Made by a program: the position numbers and the translations under genes. The notes below the pieces were generated by a model. The model had not been told where the DNA came from. It did no database searches and worked only from the letters and a program-made list of their open reading frames with translations. This document shows, in pieces, positions 16,622 to 25,166 of a stretch of DNA of 38,114 nucleotides. The number at the start of each line of letters is the position of its first letter. Position 1 is the stretch's first letter. The DNA is from Omnitrophica bacterium RIFCSPLOWO2_12_FULL_50_11 (GTDB lineage Bacteria > Omnitrophota > Omnitrophia > Omnitrophales > Danuiimicrobiaceae): positions 1-38,114 of the forward strand of contig MHFT01000028.1 of the NCBI GenBank assembly GCA_001804315.1, written 5' to 3'.

Positions 16622-17995
16622 ATGATCTCACGCTATATCATTCCATTTACCTCCCCATTCAAATCAAGTCTTCAGGTATCCTGGAAAGAAGGGATCGCTG
16701 CGTCCATCATGATTGGCATAACCGACTATTTCCTAATTCCTCTAGGTTTGCTTCTAGGAGCAACGATACAAGAAATAGGATTACTGGTCGCGATCCCTTT
16801 CTTATTCGGATCCATATCGCAACTCATGGCTGTTAGGATTGTATCTTTCTTAGGGAGCCGTTTACGCTTTCTCGTTCGAGGCGCTTACTCTCAAGCGGCA
16901 ATCCTTGTTCTCATTGCCATCCTACCCATTGTCTCATTTTCATATCGAGTCGCGTGTTTCATTTTTTTGATTGCGATCTTCCGTATCCTCGCGAATTTAA
17001 TCGGGACGGTGTGGGGAAGTCTGACGAGCGATTATCTCGCGCCAGAAGAAAGAGGAAAATATTTCGGATGGCGCGCTCAAATCACAGGAATAGCCGGTGT
17101 CGGTGCTATGATCTTTGGCGGTCTATTGCTCTATTTTTTTAAAGCGATCTCGCCACCCCTAGGCTTTTGCCTCCTCATGTTGGCCACTGCATGTTCCCGA
17201 TCGGTATCCGGTCATCTGATGGGCAAGATGTTTGATCTCCGGCTCGCCCACAGAGAAGGCGCAGATTTCACATTCTTCCGTTTCCTCGCGCGCTTTCGAG
17301 AAAGCAACTTTGTCCGGTTCGTCCTGTTCGTTGCCAGTATTACTTTTGCTACCCACCTAGCCGCACCCTACTTCAGTGTCTTCATGCTTCGCGATCTTAA
17401 TTTCAACTATCTCGTTTACATGACCATTCATCTCGTATCGGTTTTGGCAGGCCTCGTTGCCTTCCCGATCTGGGGAAGACACGCAGATCTCGTAGGAAAT
17501 GCAAAAGTCTTAAAGGCAACGAGCTTCTTAATTCCCGTCATCCCCTTCCTGTGGTGTTTTTCTCAGACCTTGGCATGGCTGATCGTTGTCGAGATTTTTT
17601 CTGGATTCGTCTGGAGTGGATTCAATCTTTGCTCAGCCAATTTTATCTACGATGCTGTAACCCCTGAGAAGCGGGTGCGGTGCTTGAGCTATTTTAGTTT
17701 GATTAATGGTATCGCTCTGTTCTTAGGAGCTGCGCTGGGAGGATTTCTGGCCGAACGGCTCCCGCAGTTCGGAGGTTACCAACTTCTGACATTATTCTCC
17801 CTTTCCGGATTCCTCAGGTTTTGTTCTCACTTTTTCCTCGCCAAAGGTTTTCGCGAAATTAGAGAAACCGCGCAGAAGATATCGAGTTTTGATCTCTTTT
17901 TCAGTGTCGTCGGCATCAGACCTATCTTAGGCTTGACTCGGGAATCCGGTTTATTATCCATCACCCGAAAAACCTCCTGGAAAAGACGCCCCTAA
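16622..17995 (+). CDS. MFS transporter, substrate unknown
   Basis: 457 residues with about 11-12 hydrophobic segments in two halves. Loop 2-3-like charged sequence (SFLGSRLRFLVRG) and the cytoplasmic loop LAPEERGKYFGWRAQ are typical of the major facilitator superfamily, as is the TPEKRVRCLSYFSLING block in the second half. The substrate cannot be deduced. It is the first of four + strand genes in a window otherwise on the - strand. A short hairpin GACGCC/GGCGTC (17980-17996 region) overlaps the stop codon. Confidence 0.8.
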   Translation: MISRYIIPFTSPFKSSLQVSWKEGIAASIMIGITDYFLIPLGLLLGATIQEIGLLVAIPFLFGSISQLMAVRIVSFLGSRLRFLVRGAYSQAAILVLIAILPIVSFSYRVACFIFLIAIFRILANLIGTVWGSLTSDYLAPEERGKYFGWRAQITGIAGVGAMIFGGLLLYFFKAISPPLGFCLLMLATACSRSVSGHLMGKMFDLRLAHREGADFTFFRFLARFRESNFVRFVLFVASITFATHLAAPYFSVFMLRDLNFNYLVYMTIHLVSVLAGLVAFPIWGRHADLVGNAKVLKATSFLIPVIPFLWCFSQTLAWLIVVEIFSGFVWSGFNLCSANFIYDAVTPEKRVRCLSYFSLINGIALFLGAALGGFLAERLPQFGGYQLLTLFSLSGFLRFCSHFFLAKGFREIRETAQKISSFDLFFSVVGIRPILGLTRESGLLSITRKTSWKRRP

Positions 17996-18041
17996 GGCGT
18001 CCGGACGGGTCACTTTCCACCAAAATGATCGATTCAGATGC

Positions 18042-18070
18042 TTGCCTTCAAAACACTGTTGTGATATCTT
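18042..18070 (+). promoter_or_regulatory. Candidate promoter for the DUF5678/retropepsin pair
   Basis: TTGCCT (18042-18047) and TATCTT (18065-18070) are 17 bases apart and lie 20 bases before the ATG of the DUF5678 gene. It is a moderate sigma70-like match only. Confidence 0.4.
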
Positions 18071-18090
18071 CATTTTAAGAGAAAAGTTTT

Positions 18091-18303
18091 ATGACCCATC
18101 GAAAACAAAATCTCATCGCAAAAGTGTACGGAAACCCCCGCTTTCGGGGACGGCGTGTCGTCATTATCCATGGAAAAGCCTTTCCCACTCCGAGTGGGAC
18201 CGCCGGCTTTAAGAAGCTCAAAACGCTCTTGGAGCGATATCCCAGTGAGATACCTACTATCGTTTATGTCCCGAAAGCTGAAACACTGATACTCTTTTTG
18301 TGA
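18091..18303 (+). CDS. Small DUF5678-like protein
   Basis: 70 residues. The pattern of a short basic strand (NPRFRGRRVVIIHGKAF), a Lys-rich helix (GFKKLKTLLERYP) and a closing PTIVYVPKAETLILFL matches the DUF5678 family of small, usually uncharacterised bacterial proteins. Its stop overlaps the GTG start of the retropepsin-like gene (GTGA), so the two are translated as a pair. Function unknown. Confidence 0.75.
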   Translation: MTHRKQNLIAKVYGNPRFRGRRVVIIHGKAFPTPSGTAGFKKLKTLLERYPSEIPTIVYVPKAETLILFL

Positions 18304-18710
18304 CCTCTCGGCCGGTTCGGTTTCCTTACGAAGTCCGTTCCTCAACCCTGTTCGCCGCCATCCGACGTCCCATCGCTCGTGTAGAACTGTATTCCAAAAC
18401 CTTTCGGCAGTGGATTGCTTACACCATGGTGGTCGATACAGGAGCTGATTATTGCGTGCTCCCTGCATCAATCGCCTTGGATTTAGGAATCCAATTGCGT
18501 CACTCACGACGGTGGCAAGCCTCTGGAATCGGTGGGAGGCAAACTGTTCTTCTTCACCCAAAGATACGGATGCGTCTCGGTCCATGGCAGTTTGTAGTCC
18601 CTGCAGGTTTCGTCGAGCGAGAAAACTTGCCGCCGCTCTTGGGCCGTTACGGCTGCTTGGATCGTTTTGATGTCCGATTTCGCAATTTTGTAACCACATT
18701 TTTACGCTAA
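18300..18710 (+). CDS. Retropepsin-like aspartic protease
   Basis: 136 residues from a GTG that overlaps the previous stop by 4 bases. The catalytic motif DTGAD (in TMVVDTGADYCVLP, about 46-50) is that of retroviral-type aspartic proteases, which act as dimers. A hydrophobic GIGGRQTVLL flap-like region and the downstream LLGRYGCLDRFDVRF block, typical of bacterial members, follow. No signal peptide, so it is probably cytosolic. The substrate is unknown; the DUF5678 protein is the obvious partner or substrate candidate. Confidence 0.8.
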   Translation: MTSRPVRFPYEVRSSTLFAAIRRPIARVELYSKTFRQWIAYTMVVDTGADYCVLPASIALDLGIQLRHSRRWQASGIGGRQTVLLHPKIRMRLGPWQFVVPAGFVERENLPPLLGRYGCLDRFDVRFRNFVTTFLR

Positions 18711-18842
18711 CGGATACCCCTTCATTAAAATGAACGCGAAGAAAATACAGGAAGAGATACAGGAAGAAAATGAATTGCGAGATGGCTGATTTTCTGGTTA
18801 AATACGGTCTTTATTACTCGTAGATTTTCTGTCATCTGAGCT

Positions 18843-19997
18843 ATGAACGTTGCCATTCCAAAAGAAATCGCTGAAAACGAACATCGCGTTGCCGCTACGC
18901 CAGAAACGGTAAAAAAAATGGTGGCGGCAGGTTTAAACGTCGTCGTTGAGAAAAATGCGGGAGAAGCCTGCGCGATATCAGATTCAGAATATACGGCGGC
19001 TGGCGCGACGATCGCAAGCGACCCAAAATCACTCCTACAAAATGCAGACATTGTCCTCAAAGTTCAAAGGCCGATAGAAAATAAGGTGCTTGCTTGTCAC
19101 GAGGTAGAATGGTTAAGAGAAGGTTCTACTTTGATTGCATTTCTTCAGCCGCTCCTCTATCCCGAATTGGTTGAACGGCTCATCGCTCGCAAGATTTCAG
19201 CTCTTTCGATGGACGCCATTCCACGCATCGCGCGTGCACAAAAACTGGACGCGCTTTCGTCGCAAGCGAACGTAGCCGGCTACAAGGCGGTACTTATGGC
19301 TGCCAGTTCGCTCGGCAAAATGATGCCGATGTTGATGACGGCCGCCGGAACCATCGCACCCGCCAAAGTGCTCGTGATCGGTGCCGGCGTTGCCGGCTTG
19401 CAAGCCATTGCGACAGCGAAACGCTTGGGTGCTGTTGTGGAAGCATTCGATACACGACCCGTCGTGAAGGATCAGGTCGAAAGTCTCGGCGCTAAGTTCG
19501 TAGAACTTGATACGAAAGAAGACACGGAAGACAAAGGCGGCTACGCCAAGGAGCTTTCGAAAGAATCACACGAAAAGGAACTTGCGCTGATCGCCCAACA
19601 TGCCAAAGCAGCAGACATTGTGATTACCACAGCTCAAATCCCAGGCAAGCCGTCGCCGGTACTCATTACCGAAGACACCGTTCGGCAGATGAAACCTGGG
19701 TCTGTGATTGTAGACCTTGCCGCTGAAGGAGGAGGAAACTGCATGCTGACCGAGGCAGGCCGCGAGCTTGTCAAGCACGGTGTCACGATCATTGGCCGCT
19801 TAAATGTCCCTAGTCTCATGCCCAATCAATCCAGTTCTCTGTACGCACGAAACATTATGAATTTACTGCTCGAGTTCTACAAGGACGGCAAAATCAATCT
19901 CGATCCTGAAAACGAAATCATCAAGGGAGCGCTCATCACACACGAAGGAAAAATCACCCAGCCCGATCTTGAAAAGGCTGTCGCTTCAAAAGGATGA
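18843..19997 (+). CDS. pntAA: NAD(P) transhydrogenase alpha subunit, part 1 (domain I)
   Basis: 384 residues, the soluble NAD(H)-binding domain of proton-translocating transhydrogenase. Visible blocks are PKEIAENEHRVAATPETV, SMDAIPRIARAQKLDALSSQ, the Rossmann motif VIGAGVAGLQA (about 176-186) and the mobile loop around PGKPSPVLI. Alanine dehydrogenase is related, but RAQ-x-x-D-LSSQ favours PntA. The expected membrane parts pntAB and pntB do not follow: the next genes are on the opposite strand. The partner subunits must be elsewhere or absent. Confidence 0.88.
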   Translation: MNVAIPKEIAENEHRVAATPETVKKMVAAGLNVVVEKNAGEACAISDSEYTAAGATIASDPKSLLQNADIVLKVQRPIENKVLACHEVEWLREGSTLIAFLQPLLYPELVERLIARKISALSMDAIPRIARAQKLDALSSQANVAGYKAVLMAASSLGKMMPMLMTAAGTIAPAKVLVIGAGVAGLQAIATAKRLGAVVEAFDTRPVVKDQVESLGAKFVELDTKEDTEDKGGYAKELSKESHEKELALIAQHAKAADIVITTAQIPGKPSPVLITEDTVRQMKPGSVIVDLAAEGGGNCMLTEAGRELVKHGVTIIGRLNVPSLMPNQSSSLYARNIMNLLLEFYKDGKINLDPENEIIKGALITHEGKITQPDLEKAVASKG

Positions 19998-20081
19998 ACT
20001 GCTTCGCCGAATTGGCTTTTATCCATCTCTACTCCACTGCGCCACTTCGATTGAAAGGCAAAAAGTTAAGCGGATACTGCT

Positions 20082-20471
20082 TTATTCTCCTCGGAATTGT
20101 TCCCAGAGGCGGTTGAATCGTGACGCATAAATGAGTTCGTAAAGGTGAATCTTCTCCGGGAAAAGTCTTCCGATGAGCGCCTTTAGTTTTTCCTGTTCGA
20201 TCTCAATATCTACCTTTTGATAATCCGTGTTGAGGATCAGAAATGTGATCTTGTCCGCAGCCCTTTGGATTTCAGACAAGTTTTCCTCCTCGAGTTCTAG
20301 CTCATAACTGGCGCAGATGTCTTTTAACTGACTCATCACTTCCTCATGTTTCATTCCAAGCCTGGTCCCACACGTGCAAACGATCTCTTGGCCAAACTCA
20401 AAAAGCGTTACATCATACTCGCTTGAACACTTCGGACAGCGGATTGCCATTAGATTACCGGAGAGAAGCAT
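20082..20471 (-). CDS. Zinc-ribbon protein at the end of the pst operon
   Basis: 129 residues, not recognised. The N-terminal half has MAIRCPKCSSEYDV and IVCTCGTRL, a CxxC...CxC arrangement resembling a small zinc ribbon. The rest is helical and acidic (SYELELEEENLSEIQ, DIEIEQEKLKALIGRLF). Its start codon overlaps the pstB2 stop (TGATG), so it belongs to the phosphate operon. Residue 8 (ATG at 20450) is an alternative start. It occupies the position where phoU is usually found, but shows no PhoU sequence features. The 85-base convergent spacer to pntAA shows no clear terminator. Confidence 0.7.
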   Translation of the reverse strand: MLLSGNLMAIRCPKCSSEYDVTLFEFGQEIVCTCGTRLGMKHEEVMSQLKDICASYELELEEENLSEIQRAADKITFLILNTDYQKVDIEIEQEKLKALIGRLFPEKIHLYELIYASRFNRLWEQFRGE

Positions 20472-21229
20472 CAGCCAAAACGGCCCGTAATGTAATCCTC
20501 GGTCTCCCTTTTCTTCGGTGTTGTAAATAACATTTTTGTTTCTCCAAATTCGATGAGCTTTCCAAGGTAAAGATAGGCGGCCCAGTCACTGACTCGTGCC
20601 GCTTGCTGCATATTGTGCGTCACAATGACAATCGTGTACCGGCACTTAAGCTCAAGCATTAACTTTTCTATTTTAGCGGTAGCAACAGGGTCAAGCGCCG
20701 AGCAGGGCTCATCCATTAAAAGAATTTCAGGTTCAACCGCAATGAGCCGTGCAATACAAAGCCTCTGCTGCTGTTCCCCTGAAAGCATCAAGGCAGAACC
20801 GGATAACCGATCTTTGAGCTCATCCCACAAACCGACCGCGCGAAGACTGCGCTCGACAATGTCTGGCAAAGCTTGTTTCGAGGCGAGGTGGTGAATCGCA
20901 GGACCATAGGCAATATTATCAAAAATGGAAATTGGAAAAGGGTTTGGCCGTTGAAACACCATACCTACTTTCTTTCTCAGCCTGATCAGGTCAACTGAGG
21001 AACCGTAAATATCTTCGCCGTCGATTTTCACGCTTCCTTCTATTCGCGCACCTTTGATCAAATCGTTCATCCGGTTCAAACATCGAAGGAGGGTTGACTT
21101 ACCGCACCCGGACGGACCGATGATGGCCGTAATTTCGCGCTCTCGAATCCGGAGCGTGACGTCTTGAAGCGCTTGAAAGGTACCGTAATAGAAATTCAAA
21201 CCGCGAATCTCGATCTTTCCCTCAACCAT
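20471..21229 (-). CDS. pstB: Phosphate ABC transporter ATPase PstB2 (altered signature motif)
   Basis: 252 residues from the ATG at 21229 ([13 protein letters not shown]), whose first 8 bases overlap the end of pstB1; a longer upstream frame lies inside pstB1. Walker [10 protein letters not shown] (38-46), Q-loop Q93 (VFQRPNPFP), Walker B LLMDEP, D-loop SALD and H-loop H205 (VTHNMQQA) are canonical. The ABC signature reads LSGEQ (149-153) instead of LSGGQ, a single-base change (GGA to GAA). A PstB1-PstB2 heterodimer is likely. Confidence 0.93.
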   Translation of the reverse strand: MVEGKIEIRGLNFYYGTFQALQDVTLRIREREITAIIGPSGCGKSTLLRCLNRMNDLIKGARIEGSVKIDGEDIYGSSVDLIRLRKKVGMVFQRPNPFPISIFDNIAYGPAIHHLASKQALPDIVERSLRAVGLWDELKDRLSGSALMLSGEQQQRLCIARLIAVEPEILLMDEPCSALDPVATAKIEKLMLELKCRYTIVIVTHNMQQAARVSDWAAYLYLGKLIEFGETKMLFTTPKKRETEDYITGRFG

Positions 21230-21974
21230 AACGACCCGAAACGTAACCTTCTGTCCGCTCGTCTTTAGGAATCGTAAAAACTTTTTCCGTCTCGTCGATC
21301 TCGACAAGCTCGCCCATCAAAAAGAACGCCACACGATCGCTCACACGCGCCGCTTGCTTCGTATTATTCGTCACCAAAACGAGTGTATACTGCTTGTTCA
21401 ACTCGCGCATTGCTTCTTCGATCTTCGCCGTCGAAATAGGATCCAGTCCCGAACAAGGTTCATCAAATAAGATCACCTCCGGCTCCGCCGCAAGCGTTCT
21501 TGCGATGCAAAGCCGCTGCTGCTGCCCGCCTGAAAGCTTCATCGCAGATTCGTGAAGTCGATCCTTTACCTCGTCCCATAAGAACGCGGCTTTCAAGCTC
21601 CTTTCAACGATTTCTGAAAGCCGCTTGCGGCTTCGAATGCCGTGGCGTCTTGGACCATAAGCCAAATTTTCAAAGACCGTAATTGGAAGCGGCGTCGGAA
21701 TCGCAAATACCATTCCGACGCTCTTTCTTAACTGCGGCACTTCCCAGTCCCGGTAAACATCTTTTCCGTCAATCCGTACGGAGCCTTCGTACGAGAATCC
21801 TGGACTGAAGTCGTTCATCCGATTGAGCGTTCGCAAAAAAGTTGTTTTTCCGCTGTTGGCCGGACCGATGATCCCTAAAATTTCATGATCATAAATCGTC
21901 AGGTTGACCTTTTTGAGCGCTAAAGCGCCGTCATAATAAGCGGAAAGGTCTTGGACCTGGATCTTTTCTACCAT
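21222..21974 (-). CDS. pstB: Phosphate ABC transporter ATPase PstB1 (Q- and H-loop residues lost)
   Basis: 250 residues, clearly PstB by length and by [14 protein letters not shown] and the C-terminal YVSGRYG. The signature LSGGQQQR (147-154) and Walker B ILFDEP are intact and Walker A is GPANSGKTT. The Q-loop Gln is replaced by Ala (A91 in VFAIPTPLP) and the switch His by Asn (N203 in VTNNTKQA); I checked both in the codons. Its own ATP site is therefore probably weak or inactive. It overlaps pstA by 7 bases and pstB2 by 8. Confidence 0.93.
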   Translation of the reverse strand: MVEKIQVQDLSAYYDGALALKKVNLTIYDHEILGIIGPANSGKTTFLRTLNRMNDFSPGFSYEGSVRIDGKDVYRDWEVPQLRKSVGMVFAIPTPLPITVFENLAYGPRRHGIRSRKRLSEIVERSLKAAFLWDEVKDRLHESAMKLSGGQQQRLCIARTLAAEPEVILFDEPCSGLDPISTAKIEEAMRELNKQYTLVLVTNNTKQAARVSDRVAFFLMGELVEIDETEKVFTIPKDERTEGYVSGRYG

Positions 21975-22825
21975 TGTTTTTTGGTGCGGAAATAGCTGCG
22001 AATGACGATACCAACGATATTCATCAGCACCGCTAAAGCAACCAGCACGAGCGCCGTCCCGTACTGCAGCTCAAGTTTCACATTGGGTACCTGTGTCGAT
22101 AACACATAGAGATGATAAGGCAAGGCCATCGCCTGGTCAAAAACCGATTTCGGAAGTTTCGGCAGGTAAAAGGCAGCAACGGTAAAAAGGATGGGGGCTG
22201 TCTCCCCTGCGGCGCGGCTTAAACTTAAGATCGTGCCCGTTAAAATACCAGGCAGGGCATGGGGTAAAACCGCATGGCGGATCGTTTGCCATTTCGTGGC
22301 GCCGAGAGAATAGCTCACTTCGCGAAACGACTTGGGTACCGCTTGAAGTGCTTCTCGTGAGGCTGTGATGATGACCGGGAGAGACATCACCGCAAGGGTC
22401 AGAGATCCAGCCAAAATAGAAGCTCCAAAATTCAAAAACACGACAAAAAAACCCAAACCGAAAAGCCCGTATACAACGGAGGGAACGCCCGCTAAGTTAA
22501 CAATCGCTAGTTCAATCAATCGAGTGAGCCGGCCTCGTTTCGAATATTCCGATAAATAAATCGCGGAAAAAATACCGACCGGAAGCGCAAACACGACTGT
22601 CCCCACGACAAGACAAAAAGTGCCGAAAATTGCAGGAAAAATCCCGCCGGCTTTCATCCCCATTCGTGGCAGAGCGGTCAAAAATTCCCAGCTTAAAACA
22701 CTGGATCCGCGCACGACGATGATTCCGACCACCAAAATAACGGGCAGGACGACGACCAGCGTGGAAAGTAAAAGAAAAAAGAAAACGATCTTTTCCGTCC
22801 TTCTCGGATTCATCAGCTGATTCAT
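21968..22825 (-). CDS. pstA: Phosphate ABC transporter permease PstA
   Basis: 285-residue inner-membrane permease with about six helices. The coupling EAA loop is visible as SYSLGATKWQTIRHAVLPHALPG, where the protein contacts the ATPases, and AAGETAPILFT is typical of PstA. It overlaps pstC by 4 bases (ATGA) and pstB1 by 7, so the operon is tightly coupled. Confidence 0.95.
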   Translation of the reverse strand: MNQLMNPRRTEKIVFFFLLLSTLVVVLPVILVVGIIVVRGSSVLSWEFLTALPRMGMKAGGIFPAIFGTFCLVVGTVVFALPVGIFSAIYLSEYSKRGRLTRLIELAIVNLAGVPSVVYGLFGLGFFVVFLNFGASILAGSLTLAVMSLPVIITASREALQAVPKSFREVSYSLGATKWQTIRHAVLPHALPGILTGTILSLSRAAGETAPILFTVAAFYLPKLPKSVFDQAMALPYHLYVLSTQVPNVKLELQYGTALVLVALAVLMNIVGIVIRSYFRTKKQW

Positions 22826-23691
22826 CTCGCTTTCTTCCTATGGAGAAACCAATCCGCCAGAAAATTCACAGCAAAAGTGATCACAAAAAGAAGGATCGCA
22901 ACCGCAAACAGTGCGAAATAATGGTCACTGCCCTGCACGGTCTCGCCCATTTCAGCCGCAATCGTTGCGGTCATTGTTCGAACCGGTTGAAAAATGCTCT
23001 TTGGAATCACAGCAGCGTTTCCTGTAATCATCATCACCGCCATCGTTTCTCCGATCACCCTGCCAAAGCCTAACATGACAGCAGCGATAATACCGGATGC
23101 AGCGCTCGGAAGGATAATCCGTCGAATCGTTTGCCACTTGGTCGCGCCCATGGCGATTGAGCCTTCCCGGTAGGTTTTGGGAACTAAATTGAGCGCATCT
23201 TCCATGATGCTCACAATCGTCGGCATGGCCATAAACGCGAGCATCACGGAACCGGAGAACGCCGTCAGTCCCGTTGACAGCCCAAACATATTCTTCACGA
23301 GCGGCACCAACGTGACTAATCCAATGAAGCCAAGCACGATACTCGGAATTGCCGCTAACAATTCAACCCCCGCTTTGAGCACTTCCCGGAGCCATCCGGA
23401 CGCAATTTCGCCAATAAAAATAGCGCATGCGATTCCGAGGGGAACCGAGATGGCCGTCGCTCCCAACGTTACCCAGAGTGACCCTAAAATTAACGGCAGT
23501 GTCCCAAATTGAGGAGGTTCGGAAATCGGATACCAATGCTTCCCCAGGAGAAACTTGATCACGCTAAACTCCCGAAAAAGCATCAGTCCTTCTTTTAAAA
23601 GGAAAACGAAGATCAGGATTACAAAAATGATGGACGCCATACCGCTCGCGAAAACGAGGCCTTCGACAACCCGTTCGTAATATCTACGCAT
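22822..23691 (-). CDS. pstC: Phosphate ABC transporter permease PstC
   Basis: 289-residue partner of PstA, with about six helices, the coupling loop GSIAMGATKWQTIRRIILPSAASG and the family block GRVIGETMAVMMITGNA. A GAGGT site lies about 7 bases before the ATG, next to a pyrimidine-rich repeat tract (in mRNA sense) that could pair with a tract at the end of pstS. The 507-base gap to pstS is unusual inside a pst operon. Confidence 0.95.
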   Translation of the reverse strand: MRRYYERVVEGLVFASGMASIIFVILIFVFLLKEGLMLFREFSVIKFLLGKHWYPISEPPQFGTLPLILGSLWVTLGATAISVPLGIACAIFIGEIASGWLREVLKAGVELLAAIPSIVLGFIGLVTLVPLVKNMFGLSTGLTAFSGSVMLAFMAMPTIVSIMEDALNLVPKTYREGSIAMGATKWQTIRRIILPSAASGIIAAVMLGFGRVIGETMAVMMITGNAAVIPKSIFQPVRTMTATIAAEMGETVQGSDHYFALFAVAILLFVITFAVNFLADWFLHRKKAR

Positions 23692-23706
23692 GAGAAACCT
23701 CGAGAG

Positions 23707-23748
23707 AAAGTAGAGAGTAGAAAGTAGAGAGCAGAAAGTAGAAAGTAA
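23707..23748. repeat. Six tandem heptamers next to the pstC start
   Basis: Six 7-base units of the type A(A/G)AG(T/C)A(G/A) run without a break from 23707 to 23748, starting 16 bases before the pstC ATG. An opposite-sense tract of the same period lies at 24195-24229. The wider gap (23692-24198) holds these tracts and a 28-bp palindrome; I see no convincing gene in it. Confidence 0.75.
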
Positions 23749-23943
23749 AAAATACAGAGATTAAAAGTAGAGTAAGAATGCGCATTTGGACAAAACGGAA
23801 AAATAACGGTTCAGCCGTGACACGAAGCTTGTTCAACAAGCGGCGGCAGAGCATCTCATCCTCATGCACGGGGAGGGTACAATCGTGCGTCCAGGTGAGC
23901 TCAGATTTTACTCCGTTCTTTGAGGCAGGATAAGGACTTACAA

Positions 23944-23971
23944 CCAATTTCCGGCGGCCGCCGGAAATTGG
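23944..23971. repeat. 28-bp perfect palindrome between pstS and pstC
   Basis: The half-site CCAATTTCCGGCGG (23944-23957) is followed directly by its exact reverse complement (23958-23971). In the pst mRNA it would form a 12-bp or longer GC-rich hairpin. Such structures between pstS and pstC can stabilise pstS mRNA or dampen downstream expression; that role here is an inference. Confidence 0.7.
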
Positions 23972-24194
23972 CTTGGGCAAAAGGCCGGGAAATCGATCCA
24001 CGCTTGCGTCCGCCCTCACCGTTCCGGAACTCCTTTACCCTTTCTCTTGCCGACTGCTTTTTGAAGAGTACCTGAATGCTCATAAGAGGCACGGTTACAG
24101 GGAAAACAGGAAACCAACAGGCTTGACTCGCCGTAACAGCGGTTTGATCGCACCCGCCTCGACTTCTATTTGTAGATCGCCCGACGAGTTTTCT

Positions 24195-24229
24195 CTCTCT
24201 ACTCTCTACTCTCTGCTGTTTGCTCTTTC
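24195..24229. repeat. Heptamer tract forming the 3' end of pstS
   Basis: Five 7-base units of the type CTCTCTA/CTCTCTG/CTGTTTG. On the minus strand they encode the last residues of PstS (KEQTAESRE) and its TAG stop, so repeat slippage could change the C-terminus. The tract is complementary in sense to the heptamers at 23707-23748. Confidence 0.65.
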
Positions 24230-25089
24230 ATCTTCGGAAGGGGGACGAAATCCATATCGAGCACAATGGATTGTCCTCGTTCGCTCAACACAAAGTCAAT
24301 GAACTCTTTCACGATTCCGTCTGGCGTCCCAGGAAGATAAAAAAGGAGCGGCCGCGCAAGCGGATACCTGCCATCGACCGCATGCTCAAGTGTTGGTTCG
24401 ACATAATCGCCGGCTTCTTCCCCAAAAATGCTGACCGCCTTTACCGTCGGTACTAAATAACCCATTCCGACATAACCAATAGCGGCGGGATTGTCGGCCA
24501 CTTCTTGTACGATCGCTTGGGAAGAAGGCATCATGAGCACGGTCGGCGCAAATTCCTCAGGCCCCTTACTGTTTCCCTTCCGCACGACTTCCTCGAGAAC
24601 GTAAACGTGCGTGCCCGAATTCCGCTCGCGCGAAAGGACCAGAATCGCTTGATCTCTCCCGCCTGCTCCTTTCCAATTGGTCAGGTGGGCGGTAAAAATG
24701 GCTGAGAGTTCGTCAATCGTCAGTTGAAACACAGGGTTTGCAGGATGAACGACAAAAGCAAGCGCATCGATTGCAGCCACAATTTCTTTTACCTCGCGTC
24801 CGTTTTGAGTCGCAAGCGTCAATTCCTTCTCGGAAATGTCGCGCGATGACTGCACAATATCGCAAGTCCCATTAATGAGCGCGGCAATGCCGGTTCCAGA
24901 TCCGCCTCCTGTGACGGCGATCAAGGCATCGGGATGTTCCTCCATAAAGGCTTCCGCCCAGGCCTGGCCCAAATTCACCATCGTGTCAGACCCTTTGATC
25001 TGAATAGAACCCCGGCTCTGCGCAAGTGCGGACGTACTTAAAGTAAGCGCCAGGATCAATCCCAAAAGCGTACAAAATTGTCTTCGCAC
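24199..25089 (-). CDS. pstS: Periplasmic phosphate-binding protein PstS
   Basis: 297 residues from the GTG at 25089, chosen because AAAGGAGG lies 5 bases before it; an upstream TTG lacks a site. A signal peptide is clear (RRQFCTLLGLILALTLSTSALA-Q, cut near residue 24). Phosphate-binding blocks include IKGSDTMVN, TGGGSGTGIAAL, QSSRDISEKE and RERNSGTHVYVLEEV; GYVGMGYLV follows. It captures phosphate for PstCAB. The C-terminus runs into a heptamer repeat tract. Confidence 0.93.
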   Translation of the reverse strand: MRRQFCTLLGLILALTLSTSALAQSRGSIQIKGSDTMVNLGQAWAEAFMEEHPDALIAVTGGGSGTGIAALINGTCDIVQSSRDISEKELTLATQNGREVKEIVAAIDALAFVVHPANPVFQLTIDELSAIFTAHLTNWKGAGGRDQAILVLSRERNSGTHVYVLEEVVRKGNSKGPEEFAPTVLMMPSSQAIVQEVADNPAAIGYVGMGYLVPTVKAVSIFGEEAGDYVEPTLEHAVDGRYPLARPLLFYLPGTPDGIVKEFIDFVLSERGQSIVLDMDFVPLPKMKEQTAESRE

Positions 25090-25166
25090 AAAATCCTCCT
25101 TTCTCGGCTGCAAAAGCCAGCCTACTCTATCAAAATAAAATGAAAACGCAAGCTGAGACGGGCAGT

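Noticed and set aside
18070-18699. 209-codon minus-strand frame opposite the DUF5678 and retropepsin genes
   Set aside because: The + strand pair has recognisable motifs, coupled starts and a promoter; the opposite frame has none.
23684-24019. 111-codon open frame in the pstS-pstC spacer, minus strand
   Set aside because: It overlaps the pstC start, reads through the low-complexity heptamers and the 28-bp palindrome, and has no ribosome site or recognisable family. A second overlapping frame at 23901-24092 is equally unsupported.
25090-25160. Pho box before pstS
   Set aside because: Only two poor 11-base units (TTTTCATTTTA, TTTTGATAGAG) can be lined up, too weak to list.
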